This document shows, in pieces, positions 5,415 through 12,935 of a DNA stretch of 12,935 bases (position 1 is its first letter; the number at the start of each line of letters is the position of its first letter). Origin of the DNA: an uncultured Pseudomonadota bacterium (lineage in GTDB: Bacteria; Pseudomonadota; Gammaproteobacteria; Burkholderiales; Nitrosomonadaceae). Where the stretch lies: the NCBI GenBank assembly GCA_903957805.1, contig CAJBQQ010000142.1, forward strand, positions 1 to 12,935, given 5' to 3'. Under the pieces are notes generated by a model. The model did no database searches and was not told the DNA's origin. It saw nothing but the letters and a program-made list of their open reading frames with translations. Made by a program: the position numbers and the translations under genes.

Positions 5415-6401
5415 ATGAATATGATTTCTGATTATGTAAATAGAGTGGCCATTACGGGAGTATTCTTAATCGGTCTCGGCTGTTCACTCACGGCACAATC
5501 AGCGGTGAGAGAATACTGGGTCGCTGCAGAAAAAGTCTCCTGGAATTATGCCCCATCCGCTCAGAATCTGATCGAACCCGCCGATGAACTCGGGGTATGG
5601 GGTGAAACGCTGACATACACTAAGTACCGTTATATCGGTTATACCGACGGCAGGTATGCATCCCCTTTACCTCAGCCTGCATCGATGGGGATACTGGGCC
5701 CACAGTTGCGTGCAGTGGTGGGGGATACCCTCAAGATTCATTTCCTCAACCGGACGGACCGGCCGCTCTCCATGCATCCGCACGGAGTACTGTACGATAA
5801 GGATAATGAGGGTGCTGATGGTGGCGCGGGTGCAAGCATAGCACCGGGAAACAGCTATACCTACACATGGGTTGTCGACGCAGCTGCAGGGCCTGGGCCG
5901 GCTGACCCCTCATCAATCGTCTGGCTCTACCACTCGCATGTTCTGGGTGAAGAGGAGATGAACCTAGGTCTGATCGGCACACTCGTCATCACACGTAAGG
6001 GAATGGCTCGCTCCCCATCGAATCCAATGCCACGGGATGTGGACCAGGAATTGACTGCACTATTTATGATTTTCAACGAGGAAGATGGCAAAGAGAGCGG
6101 GATGAAACACACCATCAATGGTCGCATTTTCGGCAACCTTGAAAGCTATGAAACTCACCTCGGCAAACGAGTCCGCTGGCATGTCGCTGCATTGGGTAAC
6201 GAACAAGACAACCATACCGTACATTGGCATGGACAGACCGTACTCAACCATGGCCGCCGCACCGATGTGGTCGAGGTGTTGCCAGCAAGCATGACATCAG
6301 TTGACATGGTTCCACGCTCACTCGGTGACTGGCTAATACACTGCCACGTCAATGACCATATGCTCGCCGGAATGTCTGCGCGGTGGCGCGTACTGCCTTA
6401 A
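5415..6401 (+). CDS. Exported two-domain multicopper oxidase, ceruloplasmin/hephaestin-like
   Basis: A 328-residue two-cupredoxin oxidase that should act in the periplasm. Residues 1-30 look like a Sec signal peptide with cleavage after TAQSA. Domain 1 (about 32-195) has HPHG (His121, His123) and YHSHV (His173, His175) but no type 1 copper cysteine. Domain 2 (about 210-328) has HTVHWHG (His267, His270, His272) and HCHVNDHMLAGM (His309, Cys310, His311, His315, Met320). All eight trinuclear-centre histidines and a complete type 1 site (His267, Cys310, His315, Met320) are present. Type 1 copper only in domain 2 corresponds to the B-type two-domain oxidases, which function as trimers. GYTDGRY, GPADPSSIVWLYHSHV, GLIGTLVITRKG and INGRIFGNL resemble ceruloplasmin and hephaestin repeats rather than CotA or CueO. 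The substrate is unknown; iron is plausible from the neighbouring iron genes, copper and phenols remain possible. ATG 5421, 6 nt after AAGAG, is an alternative start. Confidence 0.9.
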   Translation: MNMISDYVNRVAITGVFLIGLGCSLTAQSAVREYWVAAEKVSWNYAPSAQNLIEPADELGVWGETLTYTKYRYIGYTDGRYASPLPQPASMGILGPQLRAVVGDTLKIHFLNRTDRPLSMHPHGVLYDKDNEGADGGAGASIAPGNSYTYTWVVDAAAGPGPADPSSIVWLYHSHVLGEEEMNLGLIGTLVITRKGMARSPSNPMPRDVDQELTALFMIFNEEDGKESGMKHTINGRIFGNLESYETHLGKRVRWHVAALGNEQDNHTVHWHGQTVLNHGRRTDVVEVLPASMTSVDMVPRSLGDWLIHCHVNDHMLAGMSARWRVLP

Positions 6402-6430
6402 CAGCGAGCTGTTTTATACTTTCAAAGAAG

Positions 6431-6463
6431 AAAAACCCAGTAAAAAAATATCTACTGGGTTTA
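6431..6463. terminator. Bidirectional terminator between the oxidase gene and ssb
   Basis: AAACCCAGTA (6433-6442) and TACTGGGTTT (6453-6462) form a perfect 10-bp stem with a 10-nt loop. On the minus strand a T-rich run (TTTTTCTTCTTT) follows, which is a strong signal for ssb. On the plus strand the T run is only the end of the stem, so it is weaker for the oxidase gene. It lies between the two convergent stop codons. Confidence 0.8.
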
Positions 6464-6490
6464 TGCTTACATGATGACTACAGACTTCCG

Positions 6491-6946
6491 CTAGAACGGA
6501 ATATCATCGTCCATGTCCTCAAACCCATTGCCACTTTTGGCAGAAACTGGTTTAGCTGATGTACTGGCCGAAGAACCCTCTTCCCTCTCCGCCACCTCAA
6601 AACCACCGCTGCCGGGTTTACTACCCAGCATCTTCATATCACTCGCAATGATCTCGGTGGTGTAACGCTCAGCTCCTGCTTTGTCAGTCCACTTGCGCGT
6701 TTCCAAACGCCCTTCGACATACACCGGACGGCCTTTTTTAAGATACTCTCCGGCAATCTCTGCCAACTTGCGATAAAACGTGACGCGATGCCATTCGGTT
6801 TTCTCCTGCTTCTCTCCACTTTTGTCTTTCCAAGTTTCAGTGGTGGCCAGAGTAATATTAGTCACCGCCTCGCCATTTGGCATATAACGAGTCTCAGGAT
6901 CCTTGCCCAGATTACCGATGAGTATCACCTTGTTAACTGATGCCAT
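6491..6946 (-). CDS. ssb: Single-stranded DNA-binding protein SSB
   Basis: A 151-residue protein that coats single-stranded DNA as a tetramer during replication, repair and recombination. An N-terminal OB fold (about 1-110) starts MASVNKVILIGNLGKDPETRY and includes TEWHRVTFYRKLAEIAGEYL and the YVEGRLETRKW stretch. A flexible linker of about 35 residues follows. The last residues, DMDDDIPF, are the conserved acidic tip that recruits partner proteins. The stop codon of the upstream transporter gene (6947-6949) directly abuts the ATG, and a GGGGGAG sequence inside the end of that gene supplies the Shine-Dalgarno, so translation is probably coupled. The bidirectional hairpin at 6431-6463 ends the transcript. 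Confidence 0.98.
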   Translation of the reverse strand: MASVNKVILIGNLGKDPETRYMPNGEAVTNITLATTETWKDKSGEKQEKTEWHRVTFYRKLAEIAGEYLKKGRPVYVEGRLETRKWTDKAGAERYTTEIIASDMKMLGSKPGSGGFEVAEREEGSSASTSAKPVSAKSGNGFEDMDDDIPF

Positions 6947-8332
6947 TTACGCTTCTCCCCCTAGTAATTGAACAACCCTCTCTTCGTTAAAACCCCGCAT
7001 ATCCACTTTCAGGTAGGCGACCCTTTCATTCGCCAGTACCAGCGCCTCATGCACACCGGACAACGACGCTAGTTCGCGTGATAAGTCACTCGCCCTGCTC
7101 GTATCCATTTCCTGAACATGATACATCTTAGTACGCACAGCAGCCGGCGCTTTCATAGTGGCGGCAAGCACCAGCCATAATGCCAGGAGAATGCCGCAGA
7201 ATGCAAATAGTGCTAATCCGCCATGATTTCCATATAGGTAGCCCCCTGCAGTGGCGCCGGTAAAAGCACCCAAAAATTGGACACTACTATAAACCCCAAT
7301 GGCGGTACCCTTCGCACCGACCGGAGCAATCTTGGAGATCAGCGATGGTAAGCTCGCCTCCAGCAAATTAAATGCAGCAAAGAAAACCAACAATGCAGCT
7401 GCCGTCCCCCACACTGAATCAAGTGCCATCCCCAGCAACAACTGGCTCACAAGCAACAGAGCCACAGCGATGGTAAATACCGGCTTGAGCTTTGCCTTCT
7501 TCTCCGCATAAATAATTGCCGGAATAATCAGTAACATAGAAACGACCAGGACCGGAAAATATACCTGCCAGTGCTGATCCACTGCCAGGCCACCCTGGCG
7601 CAAAGATAATGGCACCACCAACCACAGCGCCATGAGAACCGCGTGTAGTGCAAACACCCCGAAATCTAGTCTCAGCAACTCGGGATCACGCAGCACATTT
7701 CGAAAGCGCCCGGCTGATGCTTCGGTATCAGAATGAAAACGACTGATCAGCGGATCTGGAATGACCTTGTACACCACCCCCATTGCCAGTATTGCCAGCA
7801 CACCAGTCATTGCAAAAATTCCCGGCACACCGATAAGCTTATTCAGTGCCGGGGCCGCAATCAATGAAATAGCAAAAGTGGTTCCAATGGTCATACCAAT
7901 CGCAGCCATCGCCTTGGTGCGGTGCTCTTCGCGAGTCAGGTCGGCAGCCAACGCCATTACGGCAGCAGAAATCGCACCCGCTCCCTGAATAATGCGACCG
8001 AAAATAACCCAGTAAATGTCGGTGGCGGATGCAGCAATAAAGCTACCGATGGCGAACAGAATCAAACCAATATAGATCACTGGTTTTCGTCCTATACGGT
8101 CAGACAACCAACCGAATGGAATCTGCAGTATCGCCTGGGTCAATCCGTAGGCACCAAGTGCAATGCCAATTAGAAGGTAGTCATTACCACCGGGCAAATC
8201 CTCAGCATAGAACGCGAATACCGGCAGAATGATGAACATACCGAACATTCGCAGCCCATAAATGCCGGCCAAACCAGCAGTAGCGCGCAGCTCAATAGGG
8301 GACATCTTTTCGTGGGATGATGGTGCGGACAT
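6947..8332 (-). CDS. YajR-like major facilitator transporter with C-terminal soluble domain
   Basis: A 461-residue inner-membrane transporter of the major facilitator superfamily, probably a proton-driven exporter of unknown substrate. The N-terminal half shows LRMFGMFIILPVF, the GAYGLTQAILQIPFGWLSD segment and motif A (GWLSDRIGRKP, about residues 73-83), then GAGAISAAVMALAADLTREEHRTKAM. All of these closely resemble E. coli YajR. About 12 membrane segments can be counted. The last 65 or so residues (from about 397) are soluble and read like the YAM domain of YajR, a small ferredoxin-like fold (GVHEALVLANERVAYLKVDM). The length is close to the 454 residues of E. coli YajR. It is the first gene of a transporter - ssb pair and diverges from uvrA. 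This arrangement is common in betaproteobacteria and does not by itself imply a DNA-repair role. Confidence 0.92.
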   Translation of the reverse strand: MSAPSSHEKMSPIELRATAGLAGIYGLRMFGMFIILPVFAFYAEDLPGGNDYLLIGIALGAYGLTQAILQIPFGWLSDRIGRKPVIYIGLILFAIGSFIAASATDIYWVIFGRIIQGAGAISAAVMALAADLTREEHRTKAMAAIGMTIGTTFAISLIAAPALNKLIGVPGIFAMTGVLAILAMGVVYKVIPDPLISRFHSDTEASAGRFRNVLRDPELLRLDFGVFALHAVLMALWLVVPLSLRQGGLAVDQHWQVYFPVLVVSMLLIIPAIIYAEKKAKLKPVFTIAVALLLVSQLLLGMALDSVWGTAAALLVFFAAFNLLEASLPSLISKIAPVGAKGTAIGVYSSVQFLGAFTGATAGGYLYGNHGGLALFAFCGILLALWLVLAATMKAPAAVRTKMYHVQEMDTSRASDLSRELASLSGVHEALVLANERVAYLKVDMRGFNEERVVQLLGGEA

Positions 8333-8340
8333 GAATCAGA

Positions 8341-8370
8341 TTGGGAAAACGCTGTGAACTTGAGTATATT
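8341..8370 (+). promoter_or_regulatory. Possible uvrA promoter in the divergent region
   Basis: TTGGGA (8341-8346) and TATATT (8365-8370) are 18 nt apart and precede uvrA by about 40 nt. TAATAT on the opposite strand overlaps the same bases and could be the -10 of the transporter - ssb operon. Both -35 matches are weak. A small hairpin (ACCGG-CACT-CCGGT, 8380-8393) would lie in the uvrA leader. No CTGT-N8-ACAG LexA box is present in 8333-8411. Confidence 0.35.
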
Positions 8371-8411
8371 AGCAGGTTGACCGGCACTCCGGTAGCCAAT
8401 GACAGCAGTCG

Positions 8412-11252
8412 ATGGAACTAATCAAAATTCGTGGCGCACGAACCCACAATCTCAAGAATATCAATCTCGATCTGCCTCGCAATAAGCTGATCGTTATCAC
8501 CGGGCTATCAGGTTCCGGAAAGTCGTCACTCGCCTTTGATACGCTCTATGCAGAGGGGCAACGACGTTACGTGGAATCACTCTCTGCGTATGCACGGCAG
8601 TTCCTACAGTTGATGGAGAAACCCGACGTCGATCTGATCGAGGGGCTCTCACCTGCAATCGCTATTGAACAGAAAGCGACCTCGCATAATCCACGCTCCA
8701 CCGTTGGCACCGTCACTGAAATCCACGATTACATGCGCTTACTATTCGCACGCGTAGGAGATCCACAGTGCCCCGATCATGGCATCACTCTGACCGCACA
8801 GAGTGTCTCGCAAATGGTGGATCATGTGTTGCAACTACCAGCAGACACCCGATTGATGATACTCGCGCCGCTGGTGGTTGACCGCAAGGGTGAACAGGTG
8901 GACTTGTTCGATGAATTGCGTGCTCAGGGTTTCGTACGTCTACGAATCAATGGAAAAGCATATGAAATAGACGCCCTACCAAAATTACAAAAGACTAAGA
9001 AGCATACTGTTGAAGTGGTGGTGGATAGACTGAAGGTCTCTGCCGACGCCAAACAAAGACTTGCCGAATCATTCGAGACCGCGCTGCGTCATGCAGATGG
9101 CCGCGCTCTGGCAGTAGAAATGGATTCAGGCCACGAGTATCTTTTTTCAGCAAAATTTAGTTGCCCGGTATGCAGCTACTCTTTGCCAGAGCTGGAACCA
9201 CGGCTATTCTCCTTCAATAATCCAATGGGGGCGTGCCCCAAGTGTGATGGCCTTGGGCACATCACCTTCTTCGATTCAAAACGTGTTGTTGCCTTCCCGC
9301 ATCTGTCGCTCGCTGCCGGTGCAATCAAGGGTTGGGACCGGCGCAATCAATTCTACTTCCAGATGTTGACCGGGCTTGCCAGTCACTATCACTTTGATCT
9401 TGAGACCCCTTTTGAACAACTTGCTGCGGACATTCAGACCATCATCCTCAGCGGTTCAGGTAAGGAAAAAATCGTGTTCTCATATCTGAACACCAACGGC
9501 CGCAAAAACAAGCAGGAACATACCTTTGAAGGCATTGTTCCCAACCTAGAGCGGCGCTACAAGGAAACCGATTCTCAGGCGGTGCGGGAGGAATTGGCAA
9601 AATACCTCAACTCCATGACCTGCCCCGAATGTACGGGTACCCGTCTACGTAAAGAAGCCCGTCATGTACGAATCGGAGGTCAAGCGATTTACGAGATCAA
9701 TGCACTCCCACTGAAACAGGCCAAGATATTTTTCGACCAGTTACAACTGACCGGACATAAGCACTCTATTGCTGAAAGGATCGTCAAAGAAATCTCTAGT
9801 CGCATCCAGTTCCTCAACAATGTCGGACTGGACTACCTGTCACTGGACCGCTCTGCTGATACTCTCTCCGGCGGAGAGTCCCAGCGTATAAGACTTGCCA
9901 GCCAGATCGGATCTGGGCTAACTGGCGTCATGTATGTTCTGGATGAGCCTTCTATCGGCCTGCATCAACGTGACAATGCCCGCCTGCTAGAGACTCTCAA
10001 GAATCTGCGTGATCTCGGCAACAGCGTGATCGTGGTGGAACATGATCAAGACGCCATACTCGCTGCTGATCATGTAGTAGATATGGGCCCCGGTGCGGGT
10101 GAACACGGCGGATTAATTATGTCTCAGGGTACGCCGCAATCCATTCAGGAGGACATGGCCTCACTCACAGGAAAATATCTTTCCGGTAAATTGACCATTG
10201 CACTTCCGAAGAAGAGGACCCAACCCACCAATGGTCGATGGCTCAGGATTGGAGGTGCATCCGGCAATAATCTAAAAAACGTCAACCTCAATCTACCTGT
10301 AGGGCTGTTCGTGTGCGTCACCGGCGTCTCTGGTTCAGGTAAGTCGACTCTCGTTAATGACACCCTCTACCATGCCACGGCGAGACACCTGTACGGCAGC
10401 AGCGCTGAGCCTGCGCCCCACCAAAGTCTTGAGGGGCTCGCCTTTTTTGATAAAGTCATCAACATGGACCAGAGTCCTATCGGCCGCACCCCCCGCTCTA
10501 ATCCGGCCACATATACCGGCCTTTTTACCCCGATCCGAGAGTTATTTGCAGGGGTGCAGCAGGCACGAGAGCGCGGCTACGCACCAGGACGATTCTCGTT
10601 CAACGTTAAGGGAGGTCGCTGCGAAGGCTGTCAAGGAGATGGCATGATCAAGGTGGAAATGCATTTTCTACCAGATATTTATGTGTCATGCGATGTGTGT
10701 CATGGAAAACGCTATAACCGTGAAACTCTAGAAATTGAATACAAGGGCAGGAATATCAATCAAATTCTACAAATGACGGTAGAACAGGCATATGATTTTT
10801 TCAGTCCGGTCCCAATAGTGGCCAGAAAACTCAGAACTTTGTTAGATGTAGGGCTCGGCTATATCACCCTCGGGCAATCCGCAACCACTCTTTCCGGTGG
10901 TGAAGCTCAACGGGTGAAACTATCGCTGGAGCTTTCCAAGCGCGATACCGGGCGTACTCTTTATATTCTTGATGAGCCCACTACCGGATTGCACTTTCAA
11001 GATATCGATCTACTGCTAAAGGTATTGCACCGGCTACGGGATCATGGCAATACCGTGGTTGTGATCGAACACAATCTCGATGTCATCAAGACTGCTGATT
11101 GGGTCATCGATCTCGGTCCCGAAGGTGGCGATGGCGGCGGACAGATCATCGCTGAAGGAACACCGCTGGAGATTGCACTACAGCCAGCAAGTTTTACTGG
11201 TCACTTTCTGAAGGAAGTCCTCAATCCTAAAACTGTCACGAAACTGCAATAA
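8412..11252 (+). CDS. uvrA: Excinuclease ABC subunit A (UvrA)
   Basis: The damage-sensing ATPase of nucleotide excision repair. It works as a dimer and loads UvrB on bulky lesions. It has 946 residues against 940 in E. coli. Two ABC modules are complete: Walker A at 31-39 (GLSGSGKSS) and 638-646 (GVSGSGKST), and ABC signatures LSGGE at 485-489 and 827-831, each followed by a LDEP Walker B. Two zinc modules are visible: Cys251/Cys254 with Cys275/Cys278, and Cys737/Cys740 with Cys760/Cys763. The UvrB-contact region and the MEKPDVDLIEGLSPAIAIEQ stretch are normal. The MELIKIRGARTHNLKN start is typical although the Shine-Dalgarno is poor. It diverges from the transporter - ssb operon. Confidence 0.99.
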   Translation: MELIKIRGARTHNLKNINLDLPRNKLIVITGLSGSGKSSLAFDTLYAEGQRRYVESLSAYARQFLQLMEKPDVDLIEGLSPAIAIEQKATSHNPRSTVGTVTEIHDYMRLLFARVGDPQCPDHGITLTAQSVSQMVDHVLQLPADTRLMILAPLVVDRKGEQVDLFDELRAQGFVRLRINGKAYEIDALPKLQKTKKHTVEVVVDRLKVSADAKQRLAESFETALRHADGRALAVEMDSGHEYLFSAKFSCPVCSYSLPELEPRLFSFNNPMGACPKCDGLGHITFFDSKRVVAFPHLSLAAGAIKGWDRRNQFYFQMLTGLASHYHFDLETPFEQLAADIQTIILSGSGKEKIVFSYLNTNGRKNKQEHTFEGIVPNLERRYKETDSQAVREELAKYLNSMTCPECTGTRLRKEARHVRIGGQAIYEINALPLKQAKIFFDQLQLTGHKHSIAERIVKEISSRIQFLNNVGLDYLSLDRSADTLSGGESQRIRLASQIGSGLTGVMYVLDEPSIGLHQRDNARLLETLKNLRDLGNSVIVVEHDQDAILAADHVVDMGPGAGEHGGLIMSQGTPQSIQEDMASLTGKYLSGKLTIALPKKRTQPTNGRWLRIGGASGNNLKNVNLNLPVGLFVCVTGVSGSGKSTLVNDTLYHATARHLYGSSAEPAPHQSLEGLAFFDKVINMDQSPIGRTPRSNPATYTGLFTPIRELFAGVQQARERGYAPGRFSFNVKGGRCEGCQGDGMIKVEMHFLPDIYVSCDVCHGKRYNRETLEIEYKGRNINQILQMTVEQAYDFFSPVPIVARKLRTLLDVGLGYITLGQSATTLSGGEAQRVKLSLELSKRDTGRTLYILDEPTTGLHFQDIDLLLKVLHRLRDHGNTVVVIEHNLDVIKTADWVIDLGPEGGDGGGQIIAEGTPLEIALQPASFTGHFLKEVLNPKTVTKLQ

Positions 11253-11254
11253 TA
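11233..11254 (+). promoter_or_regulatory. Pho-box-like PhoB binding site upstream of phoB
   Basis: Two 11-base units in tandem, CTGTCACGAAA and CTGCAATAATA, follow the Pho-box design of CTGTCAT repeats with A/T-rich 4-base tails. The first heptamer matches 6 of 7 and the second 5 of 7. A possible -10 (TACCAT, 11261-11266) lies at the spacing usual for PhoB-activated promoters. The site overlaps the final codons of uvrA and ends 58 nt before the phoB ATG, which fits autoregulation of phoBR. Confidence 0.55.
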
Positions 11255-11312
11255 TTTTCATACCATTGCAACATCTAAGTAATGTATCTCAACCAATAGC
11301 AGGAAGAGACTG

Positions 11313-12014
11313 ATGGCAGCAACAATACTGGTAGTAGAAGATGAACCGGCAATCCAGGAGCTAATCTCATATAGTCTACGGCAGGCCGGTTATGTCGTTT
11401 TTTGTGCAGAAGATGCCGAACAGGCTATGTCGGTCGTGAATGATGCGCTTCCCGACTTGGTGCTACTTGACTGGATGTTACCTGGCATGAGTGGAGTTGA
11501 GCTTGCCCGCGTGCTGCGTCACGCAACACGCACCAAGACCATTCCCATTATTATGCTGACTGCCCGTGCAGATGAAAGCGACAAGATAGCTGGCTTGGAG
11601 ATCGGCGCTGATGATTACATCACCAAGCCATTTTCACCACGCGAATTGATTGCTCGGATTAAGGCGGTCCTGCGTCGACGCTCACCAGAAATTTCCGATG
11701 ACATGATTGAGATCGGCGGTCTGAAGCTTGATCCAGCAACGCACCGTATCACTGTAAATGATCAGGAAGTTGCACTCGGACCGACCGAGTTCCGTTTATT
11801 GCATTTCTTGATGAGCCACTCTGAGCGAGTTCACACCCGCTCACAACTACTCGACGGCGTGTGGGGAGACCATGTATTCGTAGAAGACCGCACTGTCGAC
11901 GTGCATATTCGCCGCTTACGCAAGGCCCTGGAAATTGTCGCCAAGGATGATTTGATACAAACCGTCAGGGGATCAGGTTACCGCTTATCAGATGCACGTG
12001 GAGGTATGAGATAA
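11313..12014 (+). CDS. phoB: Phosphate-regulon response regulator PhoB
   Basis: A 233-residue response regulator of the OmpR/PhoB class that activates phosphate-starvation genes when phosphorylated by PhoR. The receiver domain (about 3-120) has the acidic pair Glu9/Asp10, the phosphorylated Asp53 (DLVLLDWMLPG), the LTAR switch Thr and the ADDYITKPFSPREL lysine. The DNA-binding winged helix (about 130-230) begins near GGLKLDPATHRIT and contains LGPTEFRLLHFLMSHSERV, HTRSQLLDGVWG, the RTVDVHIRRLRKAL recognition helix and TVRGSGYRL. These segments are close to E. coli PhoB and separate it from other OmpR-class regulators. AGGAAGAG (11301-11308) precedes the ATG. The gene starts 60 bp after uvrA and is followed by phoR after 36 bp. 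Confidence 0.97.
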   Translation: MAATILVVEDEPAIQELISYSLRQAGYVVFCAEDAEQAMSVVNDALPDLVLLDWMLPGMSGVELARVLRHATRTKTIPIIMLTARADESDKIAGLEIGADDYITKPFSPRELIARIKAVLRRRSPEISDDMIEIGGLKLDPATHRITVNDQEVALGPTEFRLLHFLMSHSERVHTRSQLLDGVWGDHVFVEDRTVDVHIRRLRKALEIVAKDDLIQTVRGSGYRLSDARGGMR

Positions 12015-12050
12015 TATGAATATGGCACTCTATCCCCATCTCGAAGGATA

Positions 12051-12935
12051 ATGCACGTGTCTGGCCTCCGCCAGCGCCTCACCAGCATCATCTTGCTCAC
12101 CATCGCGAGTGCAGCCCTATGGCCGATACTGGGCGCCGTTCCTGCGCTGGCGTTTTATAGCGCCACACTTCTGCTGTTATCTATCCATCATCTGCGCCAT
12201 CTAGTAGCTCTAGACGAATGGCTACAAACTTCTGCACCTGCACCCTCAACACTGCCTAATACCACCGGGGCATGGGGAGACGTATTTACTCGCTTGTCAC
12301 GCTTGATGCGCACCCAAAGTCAAAGCCAACAGCAGTTGAGCACTGCACTGGAACGCCTACGACGCGCCACCTCAGCAATGCCTGAAGGTGTTGTGATCTT
12401 GGATGAATCAGACCGTATTGAATGGTGCAACCCGGTGGCAGAGCAACATTTTGGCTTAGATTTTAATCGTGATACCGGCCAGCAGATTACCTATCTAGTT
12501 CGGCAGACGCAATTTGCCGAATACCTGACCACACGTAATTACAGCGAACCGCTGATAGTCCGTCAATCGAGACAACAGGAGTTGACTCTCTCGCTTCAAC
12601 TAATACCTTATGGCGACAAGCAGAAACTACTAATTAGTCGGGATATTACTCTCCTTGAAAGGGTAGAGACCATGCGGCGCGATTTTGTTGCTAATGTCTC
12701 GCATGAGTTGCGGACCCCATTGACCGTGATTGGCGGCTTCCTTGAGACCCTTTCGGAAGAGGATCAAACTGGTAGCAAGATAAGTAAGCGGGCACTTACA
12801 TTAATGACCGACCAGACTATGCGTATGCAACGCCTAGTGGAAGATTTATTAGCTTTGTCTCGACTGGAGAATGCTCAGAACCCGGTACGGGAAGGAAACG
12901 TCAATATTGTAGAAATGTTACGCGAGCTTTATCAC
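12051..12935 (+). CDS. phoR: Phosphate-regulon sensor histidine kinase PhoR (N-terminal part)
   Basis: The first 295 codons of the membrane kinase that senses phosphate status through the Pst/PhoU complex and phosphorylates PhoB. The frame is open to the right edge, so the ATPase domain is missing. Two hydrophobic segments (about residues 12-46) form the membrane anchor with almost no periplasmic loop, as usual for PhoR. A linker and a PAS domain (about 105-200, from SAMPEGVVILDESDRIEW) follow. The HisKA motif FVANVSHELRTPLTVIGGFL carries the phosphorylated His218. AAGGA (12044-12048) lies only 2 nt before ATG 12051 but 8 nt before the in-frame GTG at 12057, so the latter may be the true start. 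It forms an operon with phoB. Confidence 0.95.
   Translation, partial: MHVSGLRQRLTSIILLTIASAALWPILGAVPALAFYSATLLLLSIHHLRHLVALDEWLQTSAPAPSTLPNTTGAWGDVFTRLSRLMRTQSQSQQQLSTALERLRRATSAMPEGVVILDESDRIEWCNPVAEQHFGLDFNRDTGQQITYLVRQTQFAEYLTTRNYSEPLIVRQSRQQELTLSLQLIPYGDKQKLLISRDITLLERVETMRRDFVANVSHELRTPLTVIGGFLETLSEEDQTGSKISKRALTLMTDQTMRMQRLVEDLLALSRLENAQNPVREGNVNIVEMLRELYH

Noticed and set aside
10357..10647. A 96-codon plus-strand frame within uvrA
   Set aside because: It is out of frame within the second ATPase module and zinc finger of UvrA, both intact, and its product is low-complexity with no recognisable domain.

Overview
The window looks like a stretch of betaproteobacterial chromosome, most likely Nitrosomonadales-like (Nitrosomonas, Nitrosospira or Gallionella relatives). 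The grounds are the gene order FmdB zinc ribbon - DUF502 - aspS - nudB, the arrangement uvrA // YajR-type MFS - ssb, close protein similarity to family members recalled from beta- and gammaproteobacteria, and moderate GC content by eye. The genus is inference. No insertion sequence, prophage, CRISPR array, tRNA or rRNA was seen.

Left block (1-3898), all on the minus strand: the N-terminal part of nudB (cut by the window edge), aspS, a DUF502 membrane protein, a small FmdB-type zinc-ribbon protein, and the ribosome-rescue hydrolase arfB. fmdB, DUF502 and aspS probably form one operon with a promoter near 3330. The AspRS carries His30 and Gly81, the signature of non-discriminating enzymes, so the host probably makes Asn-tRNA(Asn) by the GatCAB route.

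Middle block (about 4054-6470), plus strand: an iron operon hemP - bfd - bfr sits behind a promoter with a perfect TATAAT -10 and an overlapping Fur-like box, and ends at a hairpin terminator near 5073-5104. A 364-bp gap follows. It holds a possible 38-codon ORF and two inverted repeats, and leads to a gene for an exported two-domain multicopper oxidase. That protein resembles ceruloplasmin/hephaestin more than a laccase, and all its copper ligands can be located. Its place beside iron storage and heme-uptake genes makes a ferroxidase role an attractive hypothesis. A bidirectional terminator separates it from ssb.

Right block (6491-12935): ssb and the YajR-like transporter gene abut exactly (TAA then ATG) on the minus strand. 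They diverge from uvrA across 79 bp in which no canonical LexA box is visible. uvrA is followed by phoB and the 5' part of phoR (cut by the right edge). A Pho-box-like pair of 11-bp units lies over the last codons of uvrA, suggesting that phoBR is autoregulated.

Most of the window is housekeeping. The parts that merit a second look are the ceruloplasmin-like oxidase and its upstream region, the Fur-like control of an operon containing bacterioferritin, a substituted ferroxidase-centre residue in that bacterioferritin, and the non-discriminating AspRS. I found no clearly new multi-gene system.
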